NCBI GenBank assembly: GCA_016490725.1
Contig: JAEMHR010000019.1
Location: 62,001 to 126,000 of the forward strand
DNA: 64,000 nucleotides
Direction of reading: 5' to 3'
DNA from: Amphichorda felina
Lineage: Eukaryota; Ascomycota; Sordariomycetes; Hypocreales; Bionectriaceae
Part shown: positions 30,057 through 42,089 of the stretch, one piece after another
Layout of the letters: each line of letters starts with the position of its first letter
How positions within the stretch are numbered: the first letter of the stretch is position 1
The notes under the pieces: model-generated
What the model saw: the letters and a program-made list of their open reading frames with translations, nothing else
Database searches by the model: none
What the model was told of the DNA's origin: nothing
Made by a program: the position numbers and the translations under genes

Positions 30057-32855
30057 TGCTGCTAGCCGCTCCGCTTGCTGCTACTGGTGCTAGTAGTAGC
30101 TGCTGCTCCCGCTGACGCGGTGGCACGGGCGGAGCGAGGAAAAACGTATGGTGGTGTGTGGTGGGTGGTGTATCAGTGTCTTGCTGGCGGCTGGCCGGGG
30201 GCCTCTAGCTGGGAGCCGTCGTGGAACGCTCTTATCCTGGGCGGTGATTGTCGTACAGTGCCGGCCTGCGGGATCACAAATCTTTGGCTCCTTGTCCGGC
30301 TTTGTCCAGGTCGATGATCGAGAGGAGCCAGCCGGGCGTGTGGGGTAACCAGGTATCCGTACTTTCAGAGGCAGGGTGAGGAGTGTGAGTGTGAGAGTGA
30401 GTGTGCCACTCAACTGATATGAGAGTGTGTGCGGCGATGGGTGAGGGCGGCGGAAGGGCAGGGAAGGGAAAAAAAAAAAAGCTCAGGGAATTTGGAAAAT
30501 CAAAAATCAAAAGGAGGCCCTGGTACAGGAATGCCATGTACCTCCATGCAAGGCAGTGGTGGAATACTAGTACTGTACCTCGACTGCCAGCAGAGCATCG
30601 CAGATGCAATGCGGCCAGACGGGGAATTGGGAACGGCGAATGGTGGCAGGGAGCGTTGGGGGGTGGAGTTCAACCGCTGTCCAGCGTCCACAGGTGGGCT
30701 CCAGGGCCCTCGCTGTCGTGCTTCAGGCCTCAACGGGCTGTCAATGGAACCTGGCAGCGCCTAAGCCAGGACCCTTCAGCAGGGAGTCGACAATGAGTAT
30801 CCTTGCGCCTGTGTCTGGGGTTATAATGGACTCGGAGAGACTCTGGCTCTGATTTCTGAACCTGGGCGCGGTGGCGGCAGCGGCGGCGATGGTGGTGGCG
30901 GTGGTGATGGATGCAAGTACCCGCCTCGAGTCCGTCAATCGGCCTCAATGGCAATCCAGAAGACGGCCAAAGAGATCGAGGCCAGAGGCCGGAGAGCGTG
31001 GCGTCACCCTGGGGGAGGACGGCGGTTGAGAGGTTGAGAGGTTGAGAGGCCTCGACGGTCGGTTTCTCCGCGTACTCGTGCGGCCATGATAAGACAATCC
31101 GCATCTGTCATCACCTCGTACCAGTAGCAGTACCTAACTCCTATGTAATTCGGTGCTCTGATCCTGCCCGCGAGCAACGGGAGCGATGCAAGCAATTTGG
31201 ATGCAAGCCATTCAAGCCATGCAAGGAGACGCCTGTCTCGTCGGACTGCAGCAGCGCCATCACCTCCCGCGCAATCTATTACCTGCTGATCAATCAATGT
31301 CCCATAGCCTATATTATGTAGCAAGCAAGCTTGTCGTCCCTGTCCGGGGGGCTCGATCAGTGGTGAATCGAGCTGGACAGCCAAACAAACAGCTCCCAAT
31401 GGTGCAGTAAAAGTCTCCAGTCTAGTTGCAGTGGTGTGGCTGTCGTGCAACCACTCCAGCACGCTTAGGCCTCCCCGCTGTTTGCTGTCGTTGGATGCTC
31501 TGGGGGCGATTCTGCGATGCTGAACTGTCGGAACACTAGCAATCCCAGTCGCAATCCCATCTACTGTGGCGGATGTGAGCTGTGTGTTTGTTTGGTTTAT
31601 GTGTGCGTGTGCGTCTGTGCGTCTGTGTGTTGTGGAGGAGGCAGATTGGGCGAGTCGGTGCAAAGCATCGTGTTGCCGTCGCAAGACACGGATATGGCAC
31701 ATGGCCACCGCCCAATATACTACTCGCAGTACTCTGAGTACACACCAGGTACTACTTAACGTTACCTGATAGTAGGTACCTGTGCTGTGGTTGAGGCATC
31801 TCTCCCATATTATGCATACCTCTTCAATGTTCTCGTCTCTCCATTTCTAGATGTCGCGTGCTGTTGTGGCACATGTCATTGTGCCCAGCCCACCCACATC
31901 ACGGTCGTTGTGCTTGAGCCTGTTTGGGCATCAAGAGCAGAACAGTCCCAGTATTCCGTGGCTAATGTTATTACCCCAGCAATCCATAACCTATATGATA
32001 TGGTCAGACGCCAAAATTATAGATGGATGGCTGGTCGTCTAAGCAGTAACCAGCCGGCATGAGGCACGAAGCCAAGCGGCGGTAGTTTTGGTGAAGAACC
32101 GTGGCCTATTTCACTACTAACCAACTAGTAGGTATACTCGCATACGTTAAATAGTTCTTCTTCTCCGTCAACAAAACAGGGACCAAAAAGACAAGAAAAA
32201 ATGACAAGATACCTTGATGATATTTGATAATTATTGCAGTGCTACAGATAAAAGGGGATGAATCAGTTGGAAATATGATGAGTACTACTAGGTACTATTC
32301 GTATACTCCTGCCATCGACATCGCAACGCCACATGCGGGTGGGCGATGTGGATGAGATGTGGCCCTCAGTGCAGTAGCACCGCCCTCAGAGCGAGTCACC
32401 TGAAAGGCCAAAGGTGCATTTTCGGTGAATGTTGTGGAAACCGTGACATGGCTATGGAGATGGAGGATGGCACATGGCTTCCAAACTCAAAGAAGTCGCT
32501 CCTGTCACCTGTGTACCATTGCTTTGTGCTGGGCCTCGGATCGGTGGAACGAATTTCCGGTTCATCGCATTCCCTCGCAGGCATTGCAGTCACTCACAGG
32601 CGGGACCCACACCAAACAGGACGACGGTAGATGTAGCCGCGCGCATCATCGCGACATCCATTTCTTGGAACTCCAACTCCAACCTGCATTTCCAACATTT
32701 CCATCAATCACAGATCTGCCCTGCCGATTTCCCGATACTCGGCACGACAACATATCCCTTCCTACTCGCCCACGGCCCGTGCTCCCAGTTGCCGACGCTC
32801 TCTCGACTGTTGTCTCCAGCCACAGAAAGGTTCCTAGGCGGACCACGGGCCGACC
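30057..32855. other. Divergent spacer upstream of TAF12
   Basis: This 2.8-kb spacer lies between the acidic protein and TAF12, which are read divergently. A GTTGAGAG unit occurs three times in tandem at 31025-31048, and an A run sits at about 30470-30480. The longest open frame (31004-31708, minus) has no domain and contains that tandem repeat in translation. I see no supported gene. Confidence 0.5.
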
Positions 32856-35103
32856 ATGAATCCCGCCCAAGGACAGCTGCCCGCCCAGGCTCAGGGCCAG
32901 GGCCAGCCACAACAGCAACAGGCGTCGGTGGCACCGGGGACTCAACAGCCGCAGTCGACCTCGCCGCTGGCAAACCTGTTCCAGCCTAGCCAGATTCGAC
33001 AGCTTACAATCTTGAGCGAGGAAGAGAAGACGAAATACATTGCCGGCCTCGAAGGTCTCTGGAATAAGATTAAGAGTTCTCCGCCCCAGAGCAACGAATA
33101 CAAGCAGGCCACCGAGAAGATCATGAACTTTTCCCGGATGTTGCAGAGTAAGATCCAGCAGCGCCAGGTCCATATCCAACAGCACAGACAGCAACAGATG
33201 CAGCACCATCAACAGCAGCTGCAACAGCAGCAGCAACAGCAGCAGGGCAAGCAAGCGCCGCAGCAACAGACCCAGCAACGCCCACAGTCTCAGGGGCAGC
33301 CTCAGCAGCAGGGGCAGGGCCAGCAGCCCCAACAGCCTCAAGTTCCGCGGCCGCCTTCGGCAACCCAGCAGCCTCTAGCACAGGCTCCTCCTCAGACACA
33401 ACCCCAGGGGCAGCAGCAGGGGCAGCAGCAGGCCGGGGCAAACGCTAGGGCTGTTCCCAATACCACCGGTCCTGCTGCTGCCAGGGGAGGACAACCCCAG
33501 CAACAAGGCCCAGCCCAGGTTAACAAACTACCCGATAGTATTGCGAACCATCTGAGGAGTATCCAGTTCAAGATACCGCCAGAGCTGAAGGATAAACCTC
33601 AAGCTGAGGCGGCTAAGTATATGCAAGACATTCGTGCAAAGTATGGCCGCGCTCTTCTCTCGATTGAGAATTCCAAGAGCAAAATGAGAGCTATCGAAAG
33701 ACAGATCGCCTTGAAGGAATCCCAGGGCAACCCCTTCACGGAGGATGAGCTCAAGATGATCAACGAAAACAAGGCAGCGCAGGCTAAAATTTACACCGAT
33801 GCTTCCAGGTGGTTGGAAAGCTTTCGAAAGCAGCACGTTGATATGCAGACTGGCCAGAGCGGCTCCCAGCTATCAGCCCAATCATCACAGGCGAACTCCC
33901 AGAGTGCCCAAGCCAGCAACCAGAGCGCAGTGGCAAATCAGCAACAGCCGGCGGCAGCTGGCGGCAGCAGAGCGTCACCCGCGAACGGTACCACGCCGAA
34001 TCCCCAAGCCCCAAATCGAAATGCGCCCAACGCCTCACAGCAGGCGCAACCCCAGCTCCAGGCTCACAAACCTGAGCAGGCGCCGCCGACACCTGTCAAC
34101 AGTGCCCCTGTGAGCCAGGCCCCACCATCTGGAGCGCAAGGAGCTGCCCGTGTCCAGACTTCGGGATCTTCGACACCCGTTGCCCCCGGCCCTGGCCGAG
34201 CGCTCAGTCACTCTGCTGCCATGTCCCTTGCCAACCAACGTGCAGCAAACACCGCGGGGAATGCTCAGGCACAGGCACAGCAGCCAACTGTAGGAACCCC
34301 TTCCTCGGTCGGCCCAGCGATGTCTTCTCAACCGTCGGCCTCACAGGGCCCACAACAACCTCAACCTCAACTGCAGCAGCAGATGCCCCAGCAGCAACAG
34401 CAACAGCCGCAGCCGCAGCCGCAGCCGCAGCCTCCCCAGCAGCAGCAGCAGCAGCAGCAGCACGGCCATCCTCATGCGCACCCGACTCAACCGCAACCGG
34501 CCATGCACTCCAAAATGCCGATACCAAAACAGCTACCAGAGAAGGCCACAGCTGTCCCCCAGGGTGTCACCCTAGGCGGTGGCGTCAAGGGCAACCGGCC
34601 AACCTTCAACCAAGGTACTGGCACCATGGGTAGCGCCTTGCATCAGCCCGCGATTAACAGGATTCCCGCCTACAACAACGAGGCGGAGGGTGACCACGTA
34701 TTGAGCAAGAAGAAGCTGGACGAGTTAGTACGTCAAGTCTGTGGAGGGTCACCAGACGGCCAGGAGGGGACCCTCCTCACGCCCGAGGTTGAAGAGGTAC
34801 GGCTCACTTTAGTATCTTGTATATTTCTGTTGCTAATGACTCTGTCAGAACGTCTTGAACATGGCCGATTCATTTGTCGACAATGTTCTGCATGCCGCGT
34901 GCCGAAATGCCAAGGAGCGCGGATCCAAGGTGCTGGAGATCCGCGATATACAGCTTGTTCTTGAGAGGACGTACAACATCCGCGTGCCCGGCTACTCGTC
35001 CGATGACCTCCGCACCGTCCGCAAGGTCCAGCCGTCGCCAGGTTGGATCGCCAAGATGAGTGCCGTTCAGGCGGCTAAGGTCATGCCAGGCAAGGGCGAG
35101 TAA
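32856..35103 (+). CDS. TAF12: Transcription initiation factor TFIID/SAGA subunit 12 (TAF12)
   Basis: Exons 32856-34796 and 34849-35103, with a 52-nt intron, give 731 residues. The C-terminal histone fold is read across the junction: VLSKKKLDELVRQV near residue 615, then VEENVLNMADSFVDNVLHAA, then AKERGSKVLEIRDIQLVLER, the H2B-like fold that pairs with TAF4 in TFIID and ADA1 in SAGA. A conserved helical part near residues 40-90 has LTILSEEEKTKYIAGLEGLW. In between, poly-glutamine and Gln/Pro tracts are long (near residues 100-200 and 500-545), as in many fungal TAF12 proteins. Without the intron the frame would end about 55 codons after the junction, losing most of the histone fold. Identification is firm. 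Confidence 0.93.
33187..33245 (+). repeat. CAG/CAA repeat within TAF12
   Basis: A nearly uninterrupted run of CAG and CAA codons gives poly-glutamine with His and Met interruptions. A second run, including seven or more consecutive CAG codons, lies at about 34430-34460. Both are candidates for length variation between strains. Confidence 0.7.
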
Positions 35104-36286
35104 TGGTGGGAATGTTGTGATGCCGGATAATGCTGAGAAGAAATTGGCTTTCTCGTCTGACAGAAGGTATAATAGGGTTGCTATTTTGATATTCGGCGTT
35201 GGTGGTTCTTACCTGCAACAGGTCATGAGAACGGTTGTGGCGCAAGGCGCTTGGGCTTTTGAGCATCGTGTGAACCCTTTAGGGACACGAGAAAGACAAT
35301 GAGTTATGTGGCCAATTCAAAATGTTCTACCCCGTACATGACGTTCCTCCTATAGGAATGATATCTACTTTAATGTTGGGCACCATCTGTGAATACGAAT
35401 CTGTCGAGTCCTGCTGCGTTGTCTCTGCGTACCTGGGTCACGAGGAATATAATAGAACTTGGGGCACCTCCCACACCATAGACATTATGCCAAACCCCCA
35501 AGATGATCCATGATGATGCAGTATAAAGAGAGATATCGGCATTGTAATGAGAGTGATAAAGTCGCTTTCCAAATTCCAATAGGCACGATGCTTTAGCATT
35601 GAACGATGTTCTATCAGGGACTCGAGTGAGTGACATCTTTAACGGTGCTGTAAATAGGAGCTGGCGCAGTACCTCGCTGCCGTATCAGTTAGCGCCCATT
35701 CTGTTGTCAGGTTCTTGGGCAGAGCTCAAGGCATCACTTGGACAACGTCACTCATGGTCCTTGGACCCCCACAACGCGCCTCTGCACAGCACAAGACACC
35801 CGGCACAAAGCCGCTGCACAACTGAGCGCCACCAGTTAAAGGTACTCAGTACATCCATTTTCCCCACACCACTGCAGAGACACAAGTACCACTACCGCTC
35901 AGCACCTCAGCTGGCAGCTTGGAACCTCGCCTGACCAGCAGCGCTCGCTGGGAAGCTCGAACCTTCTTTGCACCCCAAACCCAAAGACGCAAACGCAGCA
36001 TCATCACCATCTCAGCCTCCGCTCTCCAGGTCGCCTCGCATCACCAACCGATAACGGTGCGATCAAGCTCATCTACAATCATCACCATTTGATCGGCCGT
36101 GACCTGGGCAGGCGCCCGTACCACAGACACCAGCGATCCAGGCTCCAGCGCGATTCGCTCCGATTGACGCCCTTTGTCATCACCACCACCACCACCAAGC
36201 ACCCCCAGCAACCACAACCCACCCACCACCGAGACGCAGAATACTTGTTCTAGAAAAGCCAGGTATCTGTCTCACTGGCCGCCGCC
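35104..36286. other. Spacer between TAF12 and RPN3
   Basis: No supported gene lies here. A CT-rich leader with a CAC/CCA run at 36178-36235 precedes the RPN3 start. Confidence 0.5.
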
Positions 36287-38153
36287 ATGCCCGGCAAAAC
36301 CCCCCAGAGGAACGGCAACAAGCCCGTTGAGAACGGCCTCAGAAACAACAAGGACGTCGAGGGTGGCAAGAGCAAGAGCAAGAAGGCAGCCAAGGACGGC
36401 GATGAGGAGATGACGGTCGTTGTTCCCCCTTCAAAGGCCTCGAAGCAATCGCCAGCACCGCCGGCTGATGCCGACGGCGACGTCTCCATGGGCGATGAGG
36501 ACAAGGGTGAGGATACCGCCGCCAAGGTCGACCCAGCCGTGCAGGCCATCGCAGGTACGTTTCCCAATGCCGCTAGCAACAGCTTGCGTAGCTTCCAGCC
36601 ATAGTGCACCTGCTCACAGCTACTCTCGCAGATATCAAGAGCAACTTTGCGCTGCTAGATCGCGCCGTTGCTCTTTTCGACGCCAGATTCTCCCTCCGTG
36701 CCCTCCGATCCATCTCCCTCATCCGCAAACGCCTGTCGCCCGATGTCATCGCACAGGCCATTGTCGATACCTTCCCGGCAACCGTCGCCTCCGGCAACAT
36801 TGCAAAGAACCTGCTCGTTGCCATCGGCCGCGAGAGCATGCCGCTCGGCAAGTCATCCAGCTCCGAAATGGAGGTCGACAGCGACGCCAAGCCGGCCAAG
36901 AATGGCTCCAAGAAGGAGGTCAAGGAGATTATCCCCGAGATTGACATCTTCCTTGGCATTCTCATCCAGGTCTACCTGTTTGACTCGAAGCAGTACAAGA
37001 AGGGTGCCGAATTCTCGGAATACCTCTCTGAGCGGATCCAGGCCCTCAACCGCCGCACATTAGACTCGCTCTCCGCCAAGGTGTACTTTTACTTCTCCCT
37101 CTTCTGCGAGCACATGGACCCGCTGCCCCCGTCTCCTGAGTCACCCATCGTCGCCATTCGACCGACTCTGCTCGCAGCTCTCCGGACCGCCGTCCTGCGC
37201 AAGGACATTGATACACAGGCTTCGGTCATTGTTCTGCTCCTACGCAATTATCTGCTGACCTCTCACATCAACCAAGCCGATCTTCTCGTCTCGCACACTC
37301 AGTTCCCCGAGAATGCCGTCAATAATCAGGTCGCCCGGTTTCTGTACTACCTGGGCCGCATTCGCGCGATTCAGCTGCGATACACCGAGGCACACGAGCA
37401 CCTAACTGCAGCCACGCGCAAGGCGCCCGGGAGCAACTGCGCGCTGGGCTTCTCGCAAACTGCCACCAAGCTTCTTCTAGTCGTTGAGCTGCTTATGGGT
37501 GACATCCCCGAGCGCTCTACTTTCCGCCAGCCGAACATGGAGGAAGCGCTTCACCCGTACCTGTTGCTGGTGCAGGCCGTCCGCGTCGGTGACCTCGAGA
37601 ATTTTGAGACGACAATTGCCGACCACGCCGACACGTTCCGCCGAGACGGTACCTACACCCTGATCCTGCGCCTACGCCAGAACGTCATCAAGACCGGCAT
37701 CCGCATGATGTCGCTATCCTACTCGAGGATCTCGCTGAGGGACATCTGCATCCGCCTGCATCTTGGTAGCGAGGAGTCGGCCGAGTACATTGTTGCCAAG
37801 GCCATTCGAGATGGCGTGATTGAGGCAACTCTGGACCGAGAGAGGGGGTTCATGAAGAGCAAGGAGGTGGGCGATGTGTACGCCACGCGCGAACCTGGGG
37901 AGGCGTTCCACGACCGTATCCAGGCCTGCCTGGCGCTGCATGACGAGAGTGTCAAGGTAGGTAGTTTCCTCACCGAGTTTCCAGCGCATTTACTGACAAA
38001 ACCACACAGGCCATGCGTTTCCCCATGAACCAACACCGCCTTGAGCTCAAGAATGCCCAGGAGGCCCGCGAGCGTGAGCGTGAGATGGCGAAGGAGATCC
38101 AAGATGGTGACTTGGACGAGGATGACCTCGGTGGGGACTTTGAGGGCATGTAA
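36287..38153 (+). CDS. RPN3: 26S proteasome regulatory subunit RPN3
   Basis: Exons 36287-36554, 36632-37956 and 38010-38153 join in frame to 578 residues. The C-terminal half carries the PCI domain, with the winged-helix part reading ISLRDICIRLHL, then AIRDGVIEATLDRERGFM. The tail after the third junction (MRFPMNQHRLELKN, then alternating Arg/Glu, then DLDEDDLGGDFEGM) is characteristic of Rpn3/PSMD3. The first exon encodes a charged, low-complexity N-terminus of about 90 residues. Rpn3 is a lid subunit that contacts Rpn7 and Rpn15. The first intron is 77 nt and the second 53 nt. Identification is firm. Confidence 0.93.
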
Positions 38154-39603
38154 ATTTTACAAACTTGTGTCACTACCTACGGCATCATAACTACACGGGG
38201 GACGGAAAGTGGAGAACGGGCTCTCTGCGGTATAGGTGTACGCCTTGCCGCAAGCATGTTCCCTTCTCCTCTATATTGCATGTCGAACCTCATAGGGCTC
38301 GACTTGGTCTGGGGATCATTTAGTTCCCCGGCGCTTCAAACCACTCTCCCTTGGCGCTGGTCTGTGGATTAGGATGGGCGGATAGGATGATAGACGCGTG
38401 GAGGGATGCATCTTTAATCCTCTTTTGTTTCGTTCAATCGTCATTTTTTTTGCCTTACATGGAGGCGAATTGCCTCTGCTATGTACAAGATAGGACCACG
38501 CGGGCGAAGACGATGGTGGAATTTAGTGATTTGTCTCTTGATTGTCCGTTTTAGGACCGTCGGCGTGATGTGTTCCTTATATCGCATCCGGGCCGCCATC
38601 GCTTATTCCCAAATGCTAAGAATACATGTTAATAAACCAAACGGCAATTCGATGCCCATAACTGTTAAAGGTACCAAAGTTGCCTCTGGTTTATGACGTG
38701 GTGGTGCCTCCATCAGGTTTGCTACCCTGAACGATGTGGTATATCTAGTGCATATCGGCGAGGTCATGCATCATGGAATATTGGATTTCTATGTGCTGGT
38801 TATGGAGGCTCATTTGAAGATGTTGTGTCTTTCTCTCCATCGATGTTGGTTCAAAGCTGTGCAATCGGTGGAGGATAGCTTGGTAGCGGATAGTACGTAC
38901 ATGTACAGTGGTAAATGGCTTTCGAGCTGCCCAGACCAAGAGCCGTCGGTCGATAGACATCGCCACAACGAAGAATACGTACTCGAATACTCCGTACGGA
39001 GTACTACCTATCAGTATCCGTACCTTCTCGCAAATACCGCCGGTACCGAATGCCAAGTAAACCGGTATACAACCACAACTGGTAGAAGCAACCCCACGTC
39101 CAACGGCCCAACCTCTTAGATTGGCGGTCTCGTCCTTGCTCTTCCGCCACCTTCCACCCTCCTCCATATCCTCCACGCCCTTCCAGCATTGACTCATATG
39201 CTTCAATCCTCCCATCTCCGGGCCAAGCCCCAAGACGATGTGGGCCGCGGCCGATCCCTCAGCCCTATGCTAAACGTACGAATACTACTAGACACTTGGC
39301 AGTCTCGGACATATCCCATTCTGTGCGCCTTTGCGACCGCTGCGCCAGGGTGACTGCGCCCTTGGGGTTGACATTGTGCATATGCATGCATGCAGCCTGG
39401 TGAGATCGGCATGGGGAGCGTCACGGCAAGACTGGAGCTCCAACGTTGATTTCACTTCGAGATGTGACGACCAACATCTGTTCCTGCACATACTATGACT
39501 CTGAGATGAATTAGGAGGGATATAAAGCACTGCGCCGACACTGCCCATCCGAACAGGACCCAAACCAGCATCAAGCATCTATTCATCACTACTCTTAGCC
39601 ACC
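38154..39603. other. Spacer between RPN3 and the LRR gene
   Basis: No supported gene lies here. TACTCCGTACGGAGTA at 38988-39003 is a perfect 16-bp palindrome. The segment 39510-39600 is the probable leader of the LRR gene, with TATAAA at about 39521. Confidence 0.5.
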
Positions 39604-41628
39604 ATGGCCACCGCTACCCAAGTCCAACTCACCTCACCCTCCCCCTCGCTCACCGTACACCAACCCGAGGATGATACCACCGTCATCGATATGGACGAGG
39701 CCATCCGTCTCGCCGGTCTCTGCCGCACATCTCTAAACGACCTTGCGCGGAACCTGCCCACCTTGGATACCTCCCACCCGTACACGGCGGACGAGATCCT
39801 CGCCCTGCCTCTGACGCAGCACCGCATCGCAGATGACCTGCACAACTTGCCCCGTCGAAAATCATCGCGCCATCCGTTGGCTCAGGCCGTCGCCGCTCTG
39901 CTGGATCCTTCGCACGAGGGCTCACTGACCGCCGTCATCCGGTACGATGCCGACCGAGTGCGGCTGCGTGGATGGGCCGCTCTGCAGCGTACATACGACC
40001 GTCTGGTGGCCACTAAGCGCAACGGGCACACCACCATGGGTATGACGGGCGGAGCACCCCCGGGTGTCCTCTCCCCGGTGTGGTCCAGCCGCATCATGGC
40101 TCAGGGTCCCTGGGATCCGTCCAAACACCCCGTGTCGACCGACGGCGTCTCGGCCATCCCCATGCCCGTCAAGGTCGCACAGGAGATGGACCTGGCTCCC
40201 TTTCTGGGCCACCTCGAGCGTGGCGGAACACACGAGCTTCGAGGTGATGAAGGGGGCTTTGAGCTCGACGGCGGAAGGGGTGAGCCCTACTACGGCACCA
40301 AAGGTGCCGAGTTTCGCAAAGGTGTCGTGTACGAGGACGGCAGGATGGATCTGTGCAAAATGGTTGTCGGACCGGACCACATCTGGCGCCTGATGGACAG
40401 CTTGCGGAGCAATACCTTTGTGCAACACTTCCTGCTGGGTAACAATATCATCGGGCCCACGGGAGCGCAAGCTATTGCTGATTTCGTCACCGAGATCCCA
40501 GACCGGATGGATACTTGGTATCTCGCGGGCAATTGCATCGACGGCCCCAGCTTCAAGATACTCGTTGATGCTCTGGTCAAGTCATCAGCCGTCACCAATA
40601 TCTGGCTGAAACGAAATCCCCTCGGCCCCGGCGCCGCTCATGACCTGTTTCGTCTCATCACCGAGGCTAAAAACCTGCGCACATTGGATCTCGACCAGAC
40701 CGAGCTGGGGGACCAAGGCGTTGCCGAGCTCTTCACCAAGCTGGCTGCTTACCAGGCTCCCCAGGGAACCAAGTTGCCCCTGCAGCACATCTACATGAAC
40801 GGCACCGGCATTTCAACCAAAGCTGCCGCTGCCATCGGGGAGTTTCTCCAGTCTCCCCACTGCGGGATCACGTCCTGGTACATGTCTGGCAACCCGCTTG
40901 GGAATCAAGGCGCACAGTCACTAGCCTCCGCATTGCCCAAGGCACCGTATCTCACCCGACTGTTCTTACAATCAGTCGGCGTCAGCACCGAAGGTGCCAT
41001 TGTGCTTTGCGAGGCTCTGACTGGACATGAGGGCATCCAGGCCTTGGATCTAGGCCAGGCATATACCACCGAGGACCTAGGCCAGGCATACAATTACATC
41101 GAGGAGGGGGCTTTGCCCGCCATCTCGAAGCTGCTCAAGCAAGCACCCCACCTGGAGTACTTCAATCTCGCACACTGCCCCATACCGCCTCCCAGCTTGC
41201 GTGAGCTGTCATCGGCTATCCTCCAGAGCCCGTCTCTGCTGTATTACAGCGCCATCTCCATCTTGCCCGATCTCGAGAGCCCCAACATGACCTTTACACC
41301 CTCGCGCGATCAGGCATTCCACGACCCAGGGACCCGCTCAGCGGCCCATGTCCGGACGGCCAAGGCCATCCGGGAGCACCTCGAGGGCAGGGTGCGGGCC
41401 AGGTACGGCGAGGATGTGACATACACGCGGTTTATGGAGGAGGAGAAGCGATGGCTGATTAACGACCGGCACGACGTGCGCAAAATTGACAGCGTGTACC
41501 GTAATCGCGATGCCGGGCTGGCTCGGCGCCGGCTGATGACCCTAGTGAAAGAGTGGGATGACGCCGATGATACACTGGACCGCGTTCAGAATGCTGTTGG
41601 GCCTACCTGCACGCTGCGCCGCCGTTGA
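39604..41628 (+). CDS. Leucine-rich-repeat protein, RNI/RanGAP-like
   Basis: One exon of 674 residues. From about residue 277 to 520 there are eight or so LRR units of the ribonuclease-inhibitor type, for example LLGNNIIGPTGAQAIADF, LAGNCIDGPSFKILVDAL, LKRNPLGPGAAHDLF and MSGNPLGNQGAQSLASAL. Units are about 28 residues and each has the N/x-xLGxxGA turn. The N-terminal 250 residues hold no recognised domain; they include RLRGWAALQRTYDRL. The C-terminus is charged and helical. There is no NB-ARC or NACHT domain, so this is not an NLR. LRRs of this type bind proteins; no partner can be inferred. Confidence 0.82.
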   Translation: MATATQVQLTSPSPSLTVHQPEDDTTVIDMDEAIRLAGLCRTSLNDLARNLPTLDTSHPYTADEILALPLTQHRIADDLHNLPRRKSSRHPLAQAVAALLDPSHEGSLTAVIRYDADRVRLRGWAALQRTYDRLVATKRNGHTTMGMTGGAPPGVLSPVWSSRIMAQGPWDPSKHPVSTDGVSAIPMPVKVAQEMDLAPFLGHLERGGTHELRGDEGGFELDGGRGEPYYGTKGAEFRKGVVYEDGRMDLCKMVVGPDHIWRLMDSLRSNTFVQHFLLGNNIIGPTGAQAIADFVTEIPDRMDTWYLAGNCIDGPSFKILVDALVKSSAVTNIWLKRNPLGPGAAHDLFRLITEAKNLRTLDLDQTELGDQGVAELFTKLAAYQAPQGTKLPLQHIYMNGTGISTKAAAAIGEFLQSPHCGITSWYMSGNPLGNQGAQSLASALPKAPYLTRLFLQSVGVSTEGAIVLCEALTGHEGIQALDLGQAYTTEDLGQAYNYIEEGALPAISKLLKQAPHLEYFNLAHCPIPPPSLRELSSAILQSPSLLYYSAISILPDLESPNMTFTPSRDQAFHDPGTRSAAHVRTAKAIREHLEGRVRARYGEDVTYTRFMEEEKRWLINDRHDVRKIDSVYRNRDAGLARRRLMTLVKEWDDADDTLDRVQNAVGPTCTLRRR

Positions 41629-42089
41629 ACCCTTGTTGGAGGAGTTGATGGCCGATGCGACGATTGAGATTTACCATGTTTCGCCCTAGTAATTCCTAGT
41701 TAGTTCGAGAATGAGAATGCCGTGATCTACAAGATTATGTAGGACTGAAGATGAGGAGGGATAGTTGGTGGTCAATTGATGGCAGCAACACGTGACGACG
41801 TGATCACCACCTTGCCGTGAGGCAGGATCCTGCCTCTGGCTGCTCCATCCACGCCCACTCCTGCAGTCTGTACATTGGGTCGCAGCTTCTGCCTGTTCAA
41901 CTGCACCATAATTGAATAAATGAAATTCTCGCTTCTCCCGTCGGTGCTGTAACCACCAACCCGCTCGAACAATGAAATGCTGCAGGACGCGCCCCCACTA
42001 GAACGCCACGGCTTGACTCTAATACCTAGTACGAAGATAAACCCACCGCTCCAACGTCCGTGCTTTCCACTCCCTCGACTCGCCGAGTA
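41629..42089. other. Spacer between the LRR gene and the MYST gene
   Basis: This is 461 bp of 3' UTR and promoter sequence without a supported gene. Confidence 0.55.

Noticed and set aside
31004..31708. Minus-strand open frame of 234 codons in the TAF12 upstream spacer
   Set aside because: It has no domain, contains translated simple repeats, and lacks a leader or splice structure.
39604..41628. LRR protein as an NLR immune-type receptor
   Set aside because: No NB-ARC, NACHT or Walker motifs are present.
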